A stretch of DNA of 64,000 bases from Olivibacter domesticus (GCF_900109575.1 NZ_FOAF01000001.1:1273662-1337661); one strand, 5' to 3'; counted from the stretch's first letter, positions 1 to 8,287 are shown. The notes: a model not told the origin generated them from the letters alone. Made by a program: numbers and translations.

Positions 1-1020
1 CAGGCCAATATTGGATATGATCGAGAGAATCTGCTATACATTCCGATTGAAGGCAATTTGGCAGAACAATACAATGTTTTCAAGACGCGCGCAGCCGCTT
101 TATCCGGTGTGCAATCAATATCAAAAATGCGCAATACACCTACATATATCGAACACCATACGCGCGGTATCTCATGGCCGAACAAAACAGAGAACACAAC
201 CTTATCCGTTACTGATGAAGTGGTTGGGTATGATTTCGTAAAAACAATGCGTCTAAGCCTAAAAGAAGGACGGGATTTTTCTCCTACATTCGGAACAGAC
301 ACGAGTGCTTTTCTTATCAATGAAACCGCTGCGAAGGCCATGGGCCTCCAGCACCCACTTGGACAGCAATTGAACTGGGATGGCAGGCACGGCTCCATCA
401 TCGGCGTAATAGAGGATTTCCACTTCAATTCAATGCACCACGCCATTGAACCATTGATTATACGGTTAGACGAAAGCTGGAGCTGGGGGACTATCCTTGT
501 TCGCACGCGACCGGAACAGCTGGCTTCGACATTGGAAAACTTGAAGCAACTTTGTGAAACGATGAATCCAAACATCCCATTTATCTATCAATTTTCAGAT
601 CGAGAATTTTCAAAACTGTACCAAAGTGAACAAATGGTAAGTTCGCTCGCCACGTATTTTGCTTTGTTGGCCTTATTTATATCATGCTTGGGCTTATTTG
701 GTCTTGCTGCATTTATGGCCGGCCAGCGGATAAAGGAAATAGGTGTACGTAAAGTATTAGGTGCGTCAGTAGGTAATGTAGTGTACTTGCTTTCGGCAGA
801 TTTTGTCAAACTGGTACTCATCGCGATTATCATTGCCAGCCCTATCGCTTGGTGGACTATGAATCAATGGCTGGAAGATTTTTCTTATCGTATTGACATC
901 CAATGGTGGATATTTGCGGTGGCAGGATCGGTCGTCGTTATGATTGCGTTATTAACGGTTAGTTGGCAGGCAACTCGGGCTGCTCTTGCAAATCCGGTTG
1001 ATAGCCTGCGAGATGAATAA
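1..1020 (+). CDS. MacB/FtsX-type ABC transporter permease, C-terminal part (cut by window edge)
   Basis: The reading frame is open from base 1, so the gene begins upstream and about 339 residues are visible. The first half resembles the periplasmic MacB-PCD domain. The second half is an FtsX domain with three hydrophobic segments: near nt 645-720, containing the ISCLGLFGLAAF motif, near 780-850, and near 905-965. It ends in the SLRDE tail common in Bacteroidota MacB-like permeases. The family forms inner-membrane permeases that work with a separate ATPase in mechanotransmission or efflux; no ATPase gene is visible here. The tail is very similar in layout to the full-length copy at 14684-17083. 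Substrate is unknown. Confidence 0.9.
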   Translation, partial: QANIGYDRENLLYIPIEGNLAEQYNVFKTRAAALSGVQSISKMRNTPTYIEHHTRGISWPNKTENTTLSVTDEVVGYDFVKTMRLSLKEGRDFSPTFGTDTSAFLINETAAKAMGLQHPLGQQLNWDGRHGSIIGVIEDFHFNSMHHAIEPLIIRLDESWSWGTILVRTRPEQLASTLENLKQLCETMNPNIPFIYQFSDREFSKLYQSEQMVSSLATYFALLALFISCLGLFGLAAFMAGQRIKEIGVRKVLGASVGNVVYLLSADFVKLVLIAIIIASPIAWWTMNQWLEDFSYRIDIQWWIFAVAGSVVVMIALLTVSWQATRAALANPVDSLRDE

Positions 1021-1070
1021 CTGGATAACTACCAACCAACATTACACTTATATAGCATTGGGTACCGTAA

Positions 1071-2249
1071 TTATTTTCTTACTGTTATTATAATCTTATC
1101 ATCTGTCATATTCGAAGATTTATCAATTGCCGTAAAAGTCAGTTCAAAATCTCCCTCCACAGGTGGCAACCCTGATAATTTCATTTGCTCACTATCAAAA
1201 TTCAGCCAGTCAAATTGATTTTTGTTAACGCGGTAAGTCAGTTGTTTATCATCTATGTCTTTAAAATAATCTTTAGGAACGGCTATTTCAAATTTCTCTC
1301 CAACCTGAACTGTTGTGTTAGAAAGTGAATGATAAACAAATGGTTTAAACAGTTTTGAAGTATTAACCCAAAATATATCTGATTCGGTTAATCCTTGTTC
1401 TCCTATTTGTAGTCGGGTAAAAAATAAAAATTTATTATCAATACTTACAAATGGTCTTCTGTCCCAATCTTTTGAATTTATTGTTGAATCAATTATTTGA
1501 GGTACAATCCAGTTATTATTAATATCACGATAACTAATATATAAATCCGCGCATGTTTCGTCGTCTGTATATCTACAAAAAATGATGTATTCTTCCTTTG
1601 AGGAAATGAATACACTTTCCTCATCATTCAATGAAATAAATTCAGAAATAACATCTGCGCTTTGATGCGCATTATCCATTAGTTTTGAATAGAACAAATC
1701 AGCATTGTGGCAATTTTCTTTTCCGTCACAATTTCTATTAGAAGAAAAATAGATAGTACCATCATATGTCATACAAGCATTAGCTTCCCGGCTTGTCGAA
1801 CTTAATGGCGCTTTTAGCATTTTTGGAGAAATCCAATCATCATTAATCTTTTCAATCATCCAAATATCGGTGTATACGTTGTATGTATCAGCTTTACTTT
1901 GGGTATAAAGTAAGGATTTACCATTAGGTGAAAAATAGGGCAAATATGCACATTCATTTTTTAACGATTCGAAAACTGCCGGTTCAGTCCATTGCTCATT
2001 AACCTTTCTAGAATAAAATATTTCTCCACTAAAGTCGTCCTTGTTCAGTATTCCAAATGCTACCTCCCGTGTGTCGGGTGTAAATGAAATACCATGCTCT
2101 AATCTGCCTTTCATCGAAACTATATTCGGTGCAAAAACCAGGGGAATAGAATCAGGATAAGGTTGCCCGAAATAATCAGTCGATTCGGTTGACGGTTTAC
2201 AACTGATCAGTAAGAGAAGAAGAAGAATTGGTAGGATTACTTTAGTCAT
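1071..2249 (-). CDS. PD40 (WD40-like beta-propeller) lipoprotein with C-terminal Ig-like domain
   Basis: This 392-residue protein begins with a lipoprotein signal; the lipobox LISC puts the modified Cys at residue 17. The middle carries repeated propeller blades of the PD40 type, with strings such as SPNGKSLLYT and TYDGTIYFSSN. The last ~75 residues look like a cadherin/He-PIG-type Ig fold. Such proteins are surface or periplasmic sensors or binding modules; no catalytic motif is visible. It is convergent with the permease at 1-1020 and has its own promoter region. Function unknown beyond fold. Confidence 0.8.
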   Translation of the reverse strand: MTKVILPILLLLLLISCKPSTESTDYFGQPYPDSIPLVFAPNIVSMKGRLEHGISFTPDTREVAFGILNKDDFSGEIFYSRKVNEQWTEPAVFESLKNECAYLPYFSPNGKSLLYTQSKADTYNVYTDIWMIEKINDDWISPKMLKAPLSSTSREANACMTYDGTIYFSSNRNCDGKENCHNADLFYSKLMDNAHQSADVISEFISLNDEESVFISSKEEYIIFCRYTDDETCADLYISYRDINNNWIVPQIIDSTINSKDWDRRPFVSIDNKFLFFTRLQIGEQGLTESDIFWVNTSKLFKPFVYHSLSNTTVQVGEKFEIAVPKDYFKDIDDKQLTYRVNKNQFDWLNFDSEQMKLSGLPPVEGDFELTFTAIDKSSNMTDDKIIITVRK

Positions 2250-2370
2250 TATGTTTCAATCTTGCAGTAGATATCCAACGGATTAGTGAGCTTTCTTTTG
2301 ACCTTGAGAAGAAAAAGTATAGGCTTACCAAATTTAGGACAGCGTAAAATTCAGAAAAAAATTATTAATT

Positions 2371-2415
2371 AACCCGATTCAGCGAAGAATTAAAATTCTT
2401 CGCTGAATCGGGGTT
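2371..2415. repeat. Long near-perfect hairpin at the end of an IS remnant
   Basis: The arms 2371-2391 and 2394-2415 are complementary over about 21 bases with one unpaired base and a 2-nt loop. The inner arm reads gattcagcgaagaatt. It abuts the stop codon of the IS3 OrfA stub, so it could be an IS end joined to its inverted copy, or a terminator. Confidence 0.7.
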
Positions 2416-2537
2416 TACATTCCCTCGGTGATTTTGTCTATGCCCAGTTCCCGGGATATATCCCCGACACTGCAGCCTCCTTCGTTTTCCTTTAGTGCCT
2501 TGACGATCTGGCTCTCGCTGAATGTGTGTTTTTTCAT
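2415..2537 (-). pseudogene. IS3-family transposase OrfA remnant
   Basis: The frame encodes 40 residues beginning MKKHTFSESQIV, with the helix-turn-helix start typical of IS3/IS407-type OrfA proteins (FSESQIV...LKENEGG...DISRELGI). After ELGI the usual recognition helix (S-x-ATFY-x-W) is missing; the frame jumps to KITEGM and stops. A normal OrfA is about 85-100 residues and is followed by OrfB, which is absent. This is therefore an internally deleted relic. Confidence 0.75.
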
Positions 2538-2685
2538 GATAACAGTTAAATTCTAAAATAACATTTTTTGGATAAATAACTGTACTATTTCAGGGGAAGG
2601 TTACAAGCGATTCAACAATGGCTTCAGATCTTAACTCTTGTCCGTTTCGGTTGATATCAAATCTTTTACTCCCTTTTGAAAATAA

Positions 2686-2717
2686 AATAGCCATGCATTT
2701 AAAAACACATGGCTATT
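2686..2717 (-). terminator. Probable terminator after the PD-(D/E)XK copy
   Basis: Arms aatagccatg (2686-2695) and catggctatt (2708-2717) form a 10-bp stem. Read on the minus strand, it is followed by an A/T-rich run containing Ts. It lies 20 nt beyond the stop of the minus-strand gene at 2738. Confidence 0.5.
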
Positions 2718-2737
2718 AATTCGTATGTCGATTAACT

Positions 2738-3232
2738 TTATAGTTTCTCTATCACTTCCAAGGGAAGATTTAAGCTTTCTGCTATTATTTGACTGGAAAC
2801 ACCAGCTTTTTTTAATGAATTTGCTGACTTAAGCTTCTCAGCTTCTGCCTTGGCATGTTCTTCTTCCTGTGCTTTTTTTATTGCATAATCAAAAGCATTC
2901 TGGGTATCCCATTTGGCTTTTAAACTTGATTCGTACGCCATACGTTCCTCCTTTTTTAATTTAGACACCTCTCCTATCTTAAAGATAAGCTTAAAAACTC
3001 GCTTATCCAAAAACTTCGGTATCTTGTCCATATTGCTCATGTGCTTGAGGAGGTAGAACTGTTCTGTTGGCCCATATTCCAGATCTTCAATGTATTTTTC
3101 GCCTTCAAACAGGTCATTTAGGAATCCAATCAGTATTTCCTTATTGGGTTCACTTCCGAAGTAATGACGGAAACCCCAGTCACTTAACGGGTCAATAAAT
3201 TTTCCAGCCTGTGGGTAGGTTGTTTTGGTCAT
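2738..3232 (-). pseudogene. Internally deleted PD-(D/E)XK transposase/nuclease (Rpn/PDDEXK_2 family)
   Basis: The first ~57 residues are almost identical to the full copy at 17387-18268 (PQAGKFIDPLSDWGFR...EYGPTE). The sequence then jumps straight to FYLLKHMSNMDKIPK, which lies about 130 residues later in the full protein. The deletion removes the catalytic D...E-x-Q core, so the 164-residue product cannot be an active nuclease of this family. The frame is preserved. The C-terminal ~30 residues differ from the full copy, as often seen for tails in this family. About 60 bp of promoter-side sequence is also shared with the 18.3-kb copy. Confidence 0.8.
2895..2955. repeat. ~61-bp repeat, copy 1 of 3 (PDDEXK gene segment)
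   Basis: The segment from gcattctgggtatcc to cctcctttt is the same as at 17328-17389 and 17550-17610. It encodes the linker AYESSLKAKWDTQNAF of the nuclease family. Confidence 0.8.
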
Positions 3233-3333
3233 AAAAAAATAGATTTTGGTTATCAGTAAAGATAATAAAAAAACATTTATTGACTAATATTTTTAGCAAA
3301 AAAACATTATTTGATTGATATCAATTGTTCATA

Positions 3334-3364
3334 TTTGTAAAAGGAATATGGAATAGTATTTTTG
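3334..3364 (+). promoter_or_regulatory. Bacteroidota-type promoter of the hydrolase gene
   Basis: TTTG at 3334-3337 and TATTTTTG at 3357-3364 match the -33 TTTG / -7 TAnnTTTG consensus with 19 nt between them. Transcription would begin about 3371, at the first possible ATG (3372). This favours the second ATG at 3423 as the true start. Confidence 0.6.
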
Positions 3365-3422
3365 TGGTAAGATGAAGCTATACCTTGTTGTTCCGCTAAA
3401 CTTAGCCAAGTTATACGTTGAT

Positions 3423-4232
3423 ATGGTGCTTATTCGAGCATTGTTATTACTATCAATCCTAAGTGTGGATATCAAAGGATACTGTCAAACCAATGATACT
3501 CTCATTAACGCAGGAAAATATAAGCTTCATTTTCATGTTATCAAGGGGGTTGGAACACCGATTATATTTGAGTCGGGTGCTGGAAATGACGGAACCATAT
3601 GGAAAGATTTGCTACCACTCCTAAAAAAGCGAACTGAAGCTCCTTTGATAACTTATGACAGGGCTGGATTTGGTAAAAGTGAGATAGATTCAACCAATTT
3701 AAATATCACTTCAGAAGTAAGAACGTTAAACGAGGTTCTTAAAAAACTAGGCTATTCGGACTCCTATTTTTTGGTTGCGCATTCTTTAGGTGGAAACTAT
3801 GCTATGAAATTCATTTCGGATAATAAAAAGAAGGTGTTGGGAGCCGTATTTATCGATATAGTTTCTCCTTATTTTATGACCAAAGAAAGGGCTAAATATA
3901 CTAAAAACCTGTTCGCGGACAGCTTAGAAGCCATTAAAAAGGAAAGCATTGGATTCTATCACCTGGTTCTAAATTATGAAAACACGAGCGAAGTAATGAG
4001 ACGGGTTTCGAAAAATATTAGCATCCCATTAACTATTATCGGATCTGACAGAACCCCTTTCGAGGGAACAGATCGGACAGATTTCAGACAATCCCTTAAA
4101 AAATTCGCTGAAGATAAAGGCAATAGAAAGTATGTATTTGCTAAAAACTCTGGGCATTACATTTTTTTGGACAGTCCGGATATTGTGATCAATGAAATTG
4201 TTAGTCAATATAAGGCTGTATTCAAAGAATAG
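3423..4232 (+). CDS. Secreted alpha/beta hydrolase
   Basis: This is an alpha/beta-hydrolase-fold protein of about 269 residues. It has the oxyanion-loop motif YDRAGFGKSE, the nucleophile elbow AHSLGGN (Ser about residue 121 from this start) and a C-terminal catalytic-His motif SGHYIFLDSP. The start at 3423 gives a clear signal peptide (MVLIRALLLLSIL...) and is supported by the promoter position; an upstream ATG at 3372 is the alternative. Substrate cannot be read from sequence; esterase or haloperoxidase-like activity is possible. The last ~110 bp are duplicated as a fragment at 8970-9080. Confidence 0.85.
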   Translation: MVLIRALLLLSILSVDIKGYCQTNDTLINAGKYKLHFHVIKGVGTPIIFESGAGNDGTIWKDLLPLLKKRTEAPLITYDRAGFGKSEIDSTNLNITSEVRTLNEVLKKLGYSDSYFLVAHSLGGNYAMKFISDNKKKVLGAVFIDIVSPYFMTKERAKYTKNLFADSLEAIKKESIGFYHLVLNYENTSEVMRRVSKNISIPLTIIGSDRTPFEGTDRTDFRQSLKKFAEDKGNRKYVFAKNSGHYIFLDSPDIVINEIVSQYKAVFKE

Positions 4233-4452
4233 ATAGTTGCGAGATAACTAAATATAGTCTTAAGGGCCGTGCTATGGAGCCTGCAAAGGCAGCTAACGAT
4301 GCCATGAGAGTAATATTAACCAAGTATAAATTTACTTCGATAAAAAGATTTATGCAGTGGATACGCTGCAAGCCGAACGGTAAGTACAAAGATTGCATTT
4401 CAGGAAAGGATTTCGTATCATTACTGCATATTAACCATAGAATTACCAAATC

Positions 4453-4743
4453 ATGAACAAAGCAGATTTAATCGAAATCGTCGCTAAAGAGGCGGGCATT
4501 TCAAAAGCGGCAGCAGAAAAAGCAGTTAATGGTTTTACCGGTGCCGTGACCAGCTCATTGAAAAAGGGAGAGCCAGTAACTCTTATTGGTTTCGGCACAT
4601 TCTCCGTAGCACAACGCGCGGCACGTAACGGCAGGAATCCGGCTACAGGCGCACCGCTGAAGATCAAGGCAAAGAAACTGGCCAAATTCAAAGCGGGAAA
4701 AACGCTGAGCGAAGTTGTTGCCAAAGCTAAAACAGCAAAATAA
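4453..4743 (+). CDS. HU family DNA-binding protein
   Basis: This is a 96-residue HU/IHF-type histone-like protein. The N-terminus MNKADLIEIVAKEAGISKAAAE, the GFGTF turn and the DNA-contacting arm RNGRNPATG are all present and complete. It acts as a homodimer that bends DNA and compacts the nucleoid. The C-terminus is Lys/Ala rich. It stands alone. A short frame ending inside its start (4274-4456) is not convincing as a gene. Confidence 0.95.
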   Translation: MNKADLIEIVAKEAGISKAAAEKAVNGFTGAVTSSLKKGEPVTLIGFGTFSVAQRAARNGRNPATGAPLKIKAKKLAKFKAGKTLSEVVAKAKTAK

Positions 4744-5176
4744 GTATAAGTCCGGAGTGGCCCGTCCATCTGCCATTTCGGCACCTATCATACCAGAGTT
4801 AGCCCAACCTGATTTTTTGACCTTTCAAATTTTCTGATCTCTCAGGTCTATCCTTTAAATTAGTGCGTTCAAGCCATCATAATTACCCCATAGCAGTATT
4901 CGAAAAGTATTATTTATTTTTGTTGATACCTTATTATTGTAAACATGGTAGGCCAGTACTATATATAAAATCATATAAACAATTACAAAAAACTACCCAC
5001 AGACACTGCGATAAAAAATGAACAAAAAGACCAACAGGAGACAGAAAAGAGTTTTTTCATAAAAACAAGGTAAAACCGCATTTATTTAAGTAAAAAAACA
5101 GTTCTTACACCAGCTAAAAAAAAAAGTTACCATACGCTGACGCTGTAGGCTGGAAACCTTTAATTTATTAATTATA
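4744..5176. other. Gene-free stretch upstream of the peptide leader
   Basis: No convincing gene is seen. The stretch is A-rich, with poly-A runs near 5080-5130, and lies between the HU gene and the promoter-like box of the double-glycine peptide. Confidence 0.5.
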
Positions 5177-5184
5177 TATATTTG
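5177..5184 (+). promoter_or_regulatory. -7 type promoter box for the double-glycine peptide
   Basis: TATATTTG matches the Bacteroidota -7 consensus TAnnTTTG. No good TTTG is seen 19-21 nt upstream, so the -33 element is weak. Confidence 0.4.
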
Positions 5185-5189
5185 TTACA

Positions 5190-5400
5190 TGCTGGCCAGC
5201 ATAGGCATACCCCGAAAAGCCATAAAAGAGTCGGGACACAGGCAAAAAACTCTTGTTATGAAAACATCAGGGTTTATTCAAACCACACAGGGGGACGAAT
5301 AAACCGATCATGCGACCTCATTTATGCCAATGAGAGAATCACTCATACCACCGAAGGCAGCATGAATGCCTCTAAAAAATTGCCAATGATGAACAAATAA
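5190..5400 (+). other. Structured untranslated leader upstream of the peptide gene
   Basis: About 220 nt separate the -7 box from the peptide start. The segment holds several inverted repeats: gctggccagc near 5190-5201, ggtttattc (5271-5279) paired with gaataaacc (5297-5305), and a short aagag/ctctt stem near 5226-5253. A 72-codon frame here has no recognisable coding character. A leader RNA or attenuator is an inference. Confidence 0.35.
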
Positions 5401-5410
5401 TTATATACAG

Positions 5411-5602
5411 ATGAAAAAATTAGATTTAAAAGACCTGGGTGTAGAAGAAATGAACAATGTCGAATTACGAACTATAGAAGGTGGCGGTCTTAGCGACGCT
5501 TCCGGTTTAATAGGTAGTATTGAAAGTATCCTAAACGACATTGTAGGTTTCGCTCAGAAAACATTACAGTCCGTTCTCGGCATAATTGGTGGATTATTAT
5601 AA
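5411..5602 (+). CDS. Bacteriocin-like peptide with double-glycine leader
   Basis: The 63-residue product has an acidic leader, MKKLDLKDLGVEEMNNVELR, ending in IEGGG. That is the pattern of double-glycine leaders cleaved by peptidase-containing ABC exporters, after Gly25 or Gly26. The remaining ~38 residues are a hydrophobic, probably amphipathic helix rich in Ile, Leu, Gly and Ser, ending IIGGLL. No C39-peptidase exporter, immunity gene or second peptide is within the window, so it is an orphan. It could be a bacteriocin or a signal peptide. Identification rests on the leader pattern. Confidence 0.7.
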   Translation: MKKLDLKDLGVEEMNNVELRTIEGGGLSDASGLIGSIESILNDIVGFAQKTLQSVLGIIGGLL

Positions 5603-6151
5603 TCATCTGTTAAAAGGTTTTGTAACAGTTATCCTTTATACGGATATATTTGGGGATGGTTAGATATGAGATGAATATTAATTCGACGGTTGAAAACATG
5701 AGACGGGGAGTAATACCGGATTATCTCATCAAGTTAAATGGTAGGGGTATCGTGGCCAATCGGGAGGCATCAATAAGGTCAATAGTCTACGTTCAGCGTC
5801 TTGCAAGGTAATTCTCAGTTTAAAACTGCTAAACTAAGAATTTTAATTATCTCCCCCCCAAATTTTCCGTATGATCCCGAAAACGTCCTTTCCATGTGTT
5901 AGATTAGTCATCTGGCAGGCATAATGAATATAATCCTTAAGTTGGGTATAGCACGAATTTTCCACGAAAAGAACGAAGGATTATCAGTAAGTATCTATAC
6001 CCGAACTAATGATGGTGACCTATATGCCATTGATGAGAACCTAAAATCGAAAAGAAACGACAATTATCCCCCTTTTATAAGAAAGTATAGTTAACTCTTG
6101 ATATTAGCTATAATTATGATCAGATACTCTAAACATTCAAAATATATCAAA
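5603..6151. other. Gene-free stretch with possible coding relic
   Basis: No intact gene is seen over about 550 bp. One open stretch on the plus strand, about 5933-6094, ends in a stop and reads ...IYTRTNDGDLYAIDENL... without a normal start. It may be the tail of a lost gene. A weak stem near 5603-5627 could terminate the peptide transcript. Confidence 0.4.
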
Positions 6152-6628
6152 TTAATATTGTATTTCACTGAGCGGTTTTGCAGAAAACTTATTTGTATCA
6201 GTTGGTCTTAATGAAAGATCAAACCTTTTGCCAACAGTTTTAAACTTCAAACCAACCAGAATGCTGTCGCCTTCTATTTTGAACGCAACAACTTCCATAA
6301 ACGGTTTTGGATTCTTCCAGTTGTTCAATATGGAATCTGTCAATGCCTCAGGATTTACAAAGCTAATCTCCTCCCCGTTTACAGTGAATGGCTTGTTGAG
6401 TTTAATTTTTTCTGATCGCATGACCATCATCGGGGTATCATTAAATTCTTTGGGGAATTTATTGTTGTCAAATAAATACTGGGTAGCATACGCAATAGTC
6501 TGACTAGTATCAATCGTGGTATTTAGTTCTGATTGCTTCGTATCCGTTGCACTATTATTGCAAGCTAAGCAACCTAAACCAAGGATTACAAAAAACAATC
6601 TGAATAATAATATAGGAACTAATTTCAT
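6152..6628 (-). CDS. Small lipoprotein, possible partner or immunity protein of the metallopeptidase
   Basis: The 158-residue product has a hydrophobic N-terminus with lipobox-like LGCLAC (Cys20 or Cys23), so it is probably a lipoprotein. The mature part is a compact alpha/beta sequence with no motif I recognise. It follows the metallopeptidase gene by 27 nt on the same strand, so the two are probably co-transcribed. The pairing of a toxin-like secreted enzyme with a small downstream lipoprotein suggests an immunity or inhibitor role; this is inference only. Confidence 0.7.
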   Translation of the reverse strand: MKLVPILLFRLFFVILGLGCLACNNSATDTKQSELNTTIDTSQTIAYATQYLFDNNKFPKEFNDTPMMVMRSEKIKLNKPFTVNGEEISFVNPEALTDSILNNWKNPKPFMEVVAFKIEGDSILVGLKFKTVGKRFDLSLRPTDTNKFSAKPLSEIQY

Positions 6629-6655
6629 TTGTTGCTAAGTTAAAATAATAATCAT

Positions 6656-7915
6656 CTATTTTTGGTACATTCTATAGGAATATTGGCTCGCATTGTCTTT
6701 ATTTATAATAATGCCAAAAGATGAATTTTCAAAGCCTAAACCATATTCGTAATTGCGATCAAGATTATTTGCAAACCGGGCCTGATGAACGAATTCGTGG
6801 AGTAGCGTAACACCCAGTAGAAAAGCTGTTGCTTGTTGTGTACTTGTAAGATTAGCTGCTTCAAGCCCCCTTACCCAACTTGCGTTAATGTTTACCACGT
6901 TTGGGTTTTCAGACCCTTTAAAATAACCATATTCAGAACTGCTGCCCAAATCTTTAATGACAATCTCAGGGCCTTTTCCGAACTCGATCTTGCTTAAGAT
7001 TTCTGCTTCTGTGAATCCAGACCACTTAACAAGTGCCTCCATTACTTTTTTGTCATTTTGCACAAAAGATTTTAGTTCTTTTACCATAGTTGTAAATCTA
7101 GGATATTTTGATTGATCAATGTCCTTCATTACAAATCTGTTCGCTCCCAGTTCTGTCTTTGTCGGTGGAGCACTTCCACCTGGAGTACCGGGTTGAACCG
7201 GTATTGGCGTTCCTGGGTTCGTTACAGGGCTAGGAATTCCAGGTCCATGGGGATCAGGCCCTCCAGGAAAGGGATCTGTAATTGTAACCTCTTCCAACCA
7301 CCCTCCTGGTTGAGGATCTGAACCATCATCGTTACAGGGACCTGGGTTACCGCCGCTACCGGGAGATCCTGTCGTGCCCTGATCAGGGTTGGTGCTACAG
7401 CTTGTATTGGCGCTCATTGTGGAAAGCTTTTGTAATTGGCTAACACTATTATTGTATTCTCCAGAGATGATGAAATCTCCATTGCCCGTGTAAAGATTCA
7501 TTTTTGCGTCACTTTCATAAGGATTTGTCAAGAACTCCTTTATTAAGGCCTCGCGCTGACCTGATTGACCTACTGCTATACTTAGCTCCATAAAACGGGA
7601 ATCAGCATAATACTCGTCCCGGTTTACTAGCTTCACGTTTACAATTGGAACACCTTTTGAGTTTTTACTGATTGCTGCTGTCTCCCAATCTGGTTGGTAA
7701 TCACTTAAAGCAAAATCTTTAGCCTTTCCATCTTTTGCATTCTTACTGTGTTGGCTGTACCATTCGATGGCACTTTCAACCAAAGGATTTAAAGATGTTT
7801 CATCTGTGGCCTCTGGGCTAATGGTTTCTTCTTTTTGACAGGAAGTGATACTGAACGCGAGCAAGACAAATATGGTCAATAGTTGCCGTAATCTCAAAGT
7901 AATTTCGTTTTTCAT
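6656..7915 (-). CDS. Lipoprotein with HExxH metallopeptidase domain, toxin-like
   Basis: With the ATG at 7915, the 419-residue product begins MKNEITLRLRQLL and has lipobox SITSC (Cys26). A TTG at 7936 is a less likely start. The N-terminal ~150 residues are a polar domain. A Gly/Pro-rich linker of roughly 90 residues follows (GTTGSPGSGG, GGPDPHGPGI). The C-terminal domain carries LLHEFVHQ, the zinc-binding HExxH at residues 373-377, with a Glu/Tyr-rich tail. This resembles the Tox-MPTase-like peptidase domains found at the C-termini of Bacteroidota polymorphic toxins and their lipoprotein relatives. A third zinc ligand is not obvious. Next gene downstream is the small lipoprotein at 6152. Confidence 0.75.
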   Translation of the reverse strand: MKNEITLRLRQLLTIFVLLAFSITSCQKEETISPEATDETSLNPLVESAIEWYSQHSKNAKDGKAKDFALSDYQPDWETAAISKNSKGVPIVNVKLVNRDEYYADSRFMELSIAVGQSGQREALIKEFLTNPYESDAKMNLYTGNGDFIISGEYNNSVSQLQKLSTMSANTSCSTNPDQGTTGSPGSGGNPGPCNDDGSDPQPGGWLEEVTITDPFPGGPDPHGPGIPSPVTNPGTPIPVQPGTPGGSAPPTKTELGANRFVMKDIDQSKYPRFTTMVKELKSFVQNDKKVMEALVKWSGFTEAEILSKIEFGKGPEIVIKDLGSSSEYGYFKGSENPNVVNINASWVRGLEAANLTSTQQATAFLLGVTLLHEFVHQARFANNLDRNYEYGLGFENSSFGIIINKDNASQYSYRMYQK

Positions 7916-7936
7916 AAAATTATAATCTGTACTCAA

Positions 7937-8287
7937 TCTATTTTTAAGAACGGCGCTAAAATATAATTTAACCCCACTCAGAAAAATTAATTACACAGAT
8001 ACCCTTTTTCACTACACGAACTACAGTCTATCCTTGACGAAATATATTTAAAGTTTGCAATAATACGACAGGATGGCGGAATGGTAGACGCACGAGAAAG
8101 TGTAGATCCCATTAACGGCATCAATAATATGACCGTATCTAAAACATCTCCATGTCCTGATATCTTAAAAGCTGACATCGTTTGTTTTGATATTCTAATT
8201 TTTTTAGTATTTTTGATTTAACAAATCAATAACCATAAACTTAGCAGTGGCTGCTACTGCAGTTATAGTAACGACTAAACCGAAATA
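7937..8287. other. Intergenic region with tRNA-like sequence
   Basis: About 350 bp without an intact protein gene lie between the metallopeptidase and the ORF6N gene. The only structure noted is the tRNA-Leu-like segment at 8067-8160. A 63-codon minus-strand frame across it has no coding character. Confidence 0.4.
8067..8160 (+). other. Degenerate tRNA-Leu-like sequence
   Basis: The segment tggcggaatggtagacgc matches the D-arm (box A) of leucine tRNAs. It is followed by cattaacggcatc, similar to the long variable arm, and cagga at the 5' end can pair with tcctg at the 3' end. The anticodon stem does not pair, and the T-arm lacks GTTCGA, so it is not a functional tRNA. It could be a relic left by an integration event. 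Confidence 0.3.

Noticed and set aside
4274-4456. 60-codon frame before the HU gene
   Set aside because: It ends inside the HU start, has no recognisable composition or domain, and the same bases are open on the other strand as well.
5182-5400. 72-codon frame upstream of the double-glycine peptide
   Set aside because: Its start lies inside the putative -7 box and the product is His/Arg/Asn-rich without protein-like pattern; a leader RNA explains the stretch better.
7112-7321. Plus-strand frame inside the metallopeptidase gene
   Set aside because: It arises from the Gly/Pro-rich linker read antisense.
7987-8178. 63-codon minus-strand frame
   Set aside because: It runs across the tRNA-like sequence and shows no coding character.
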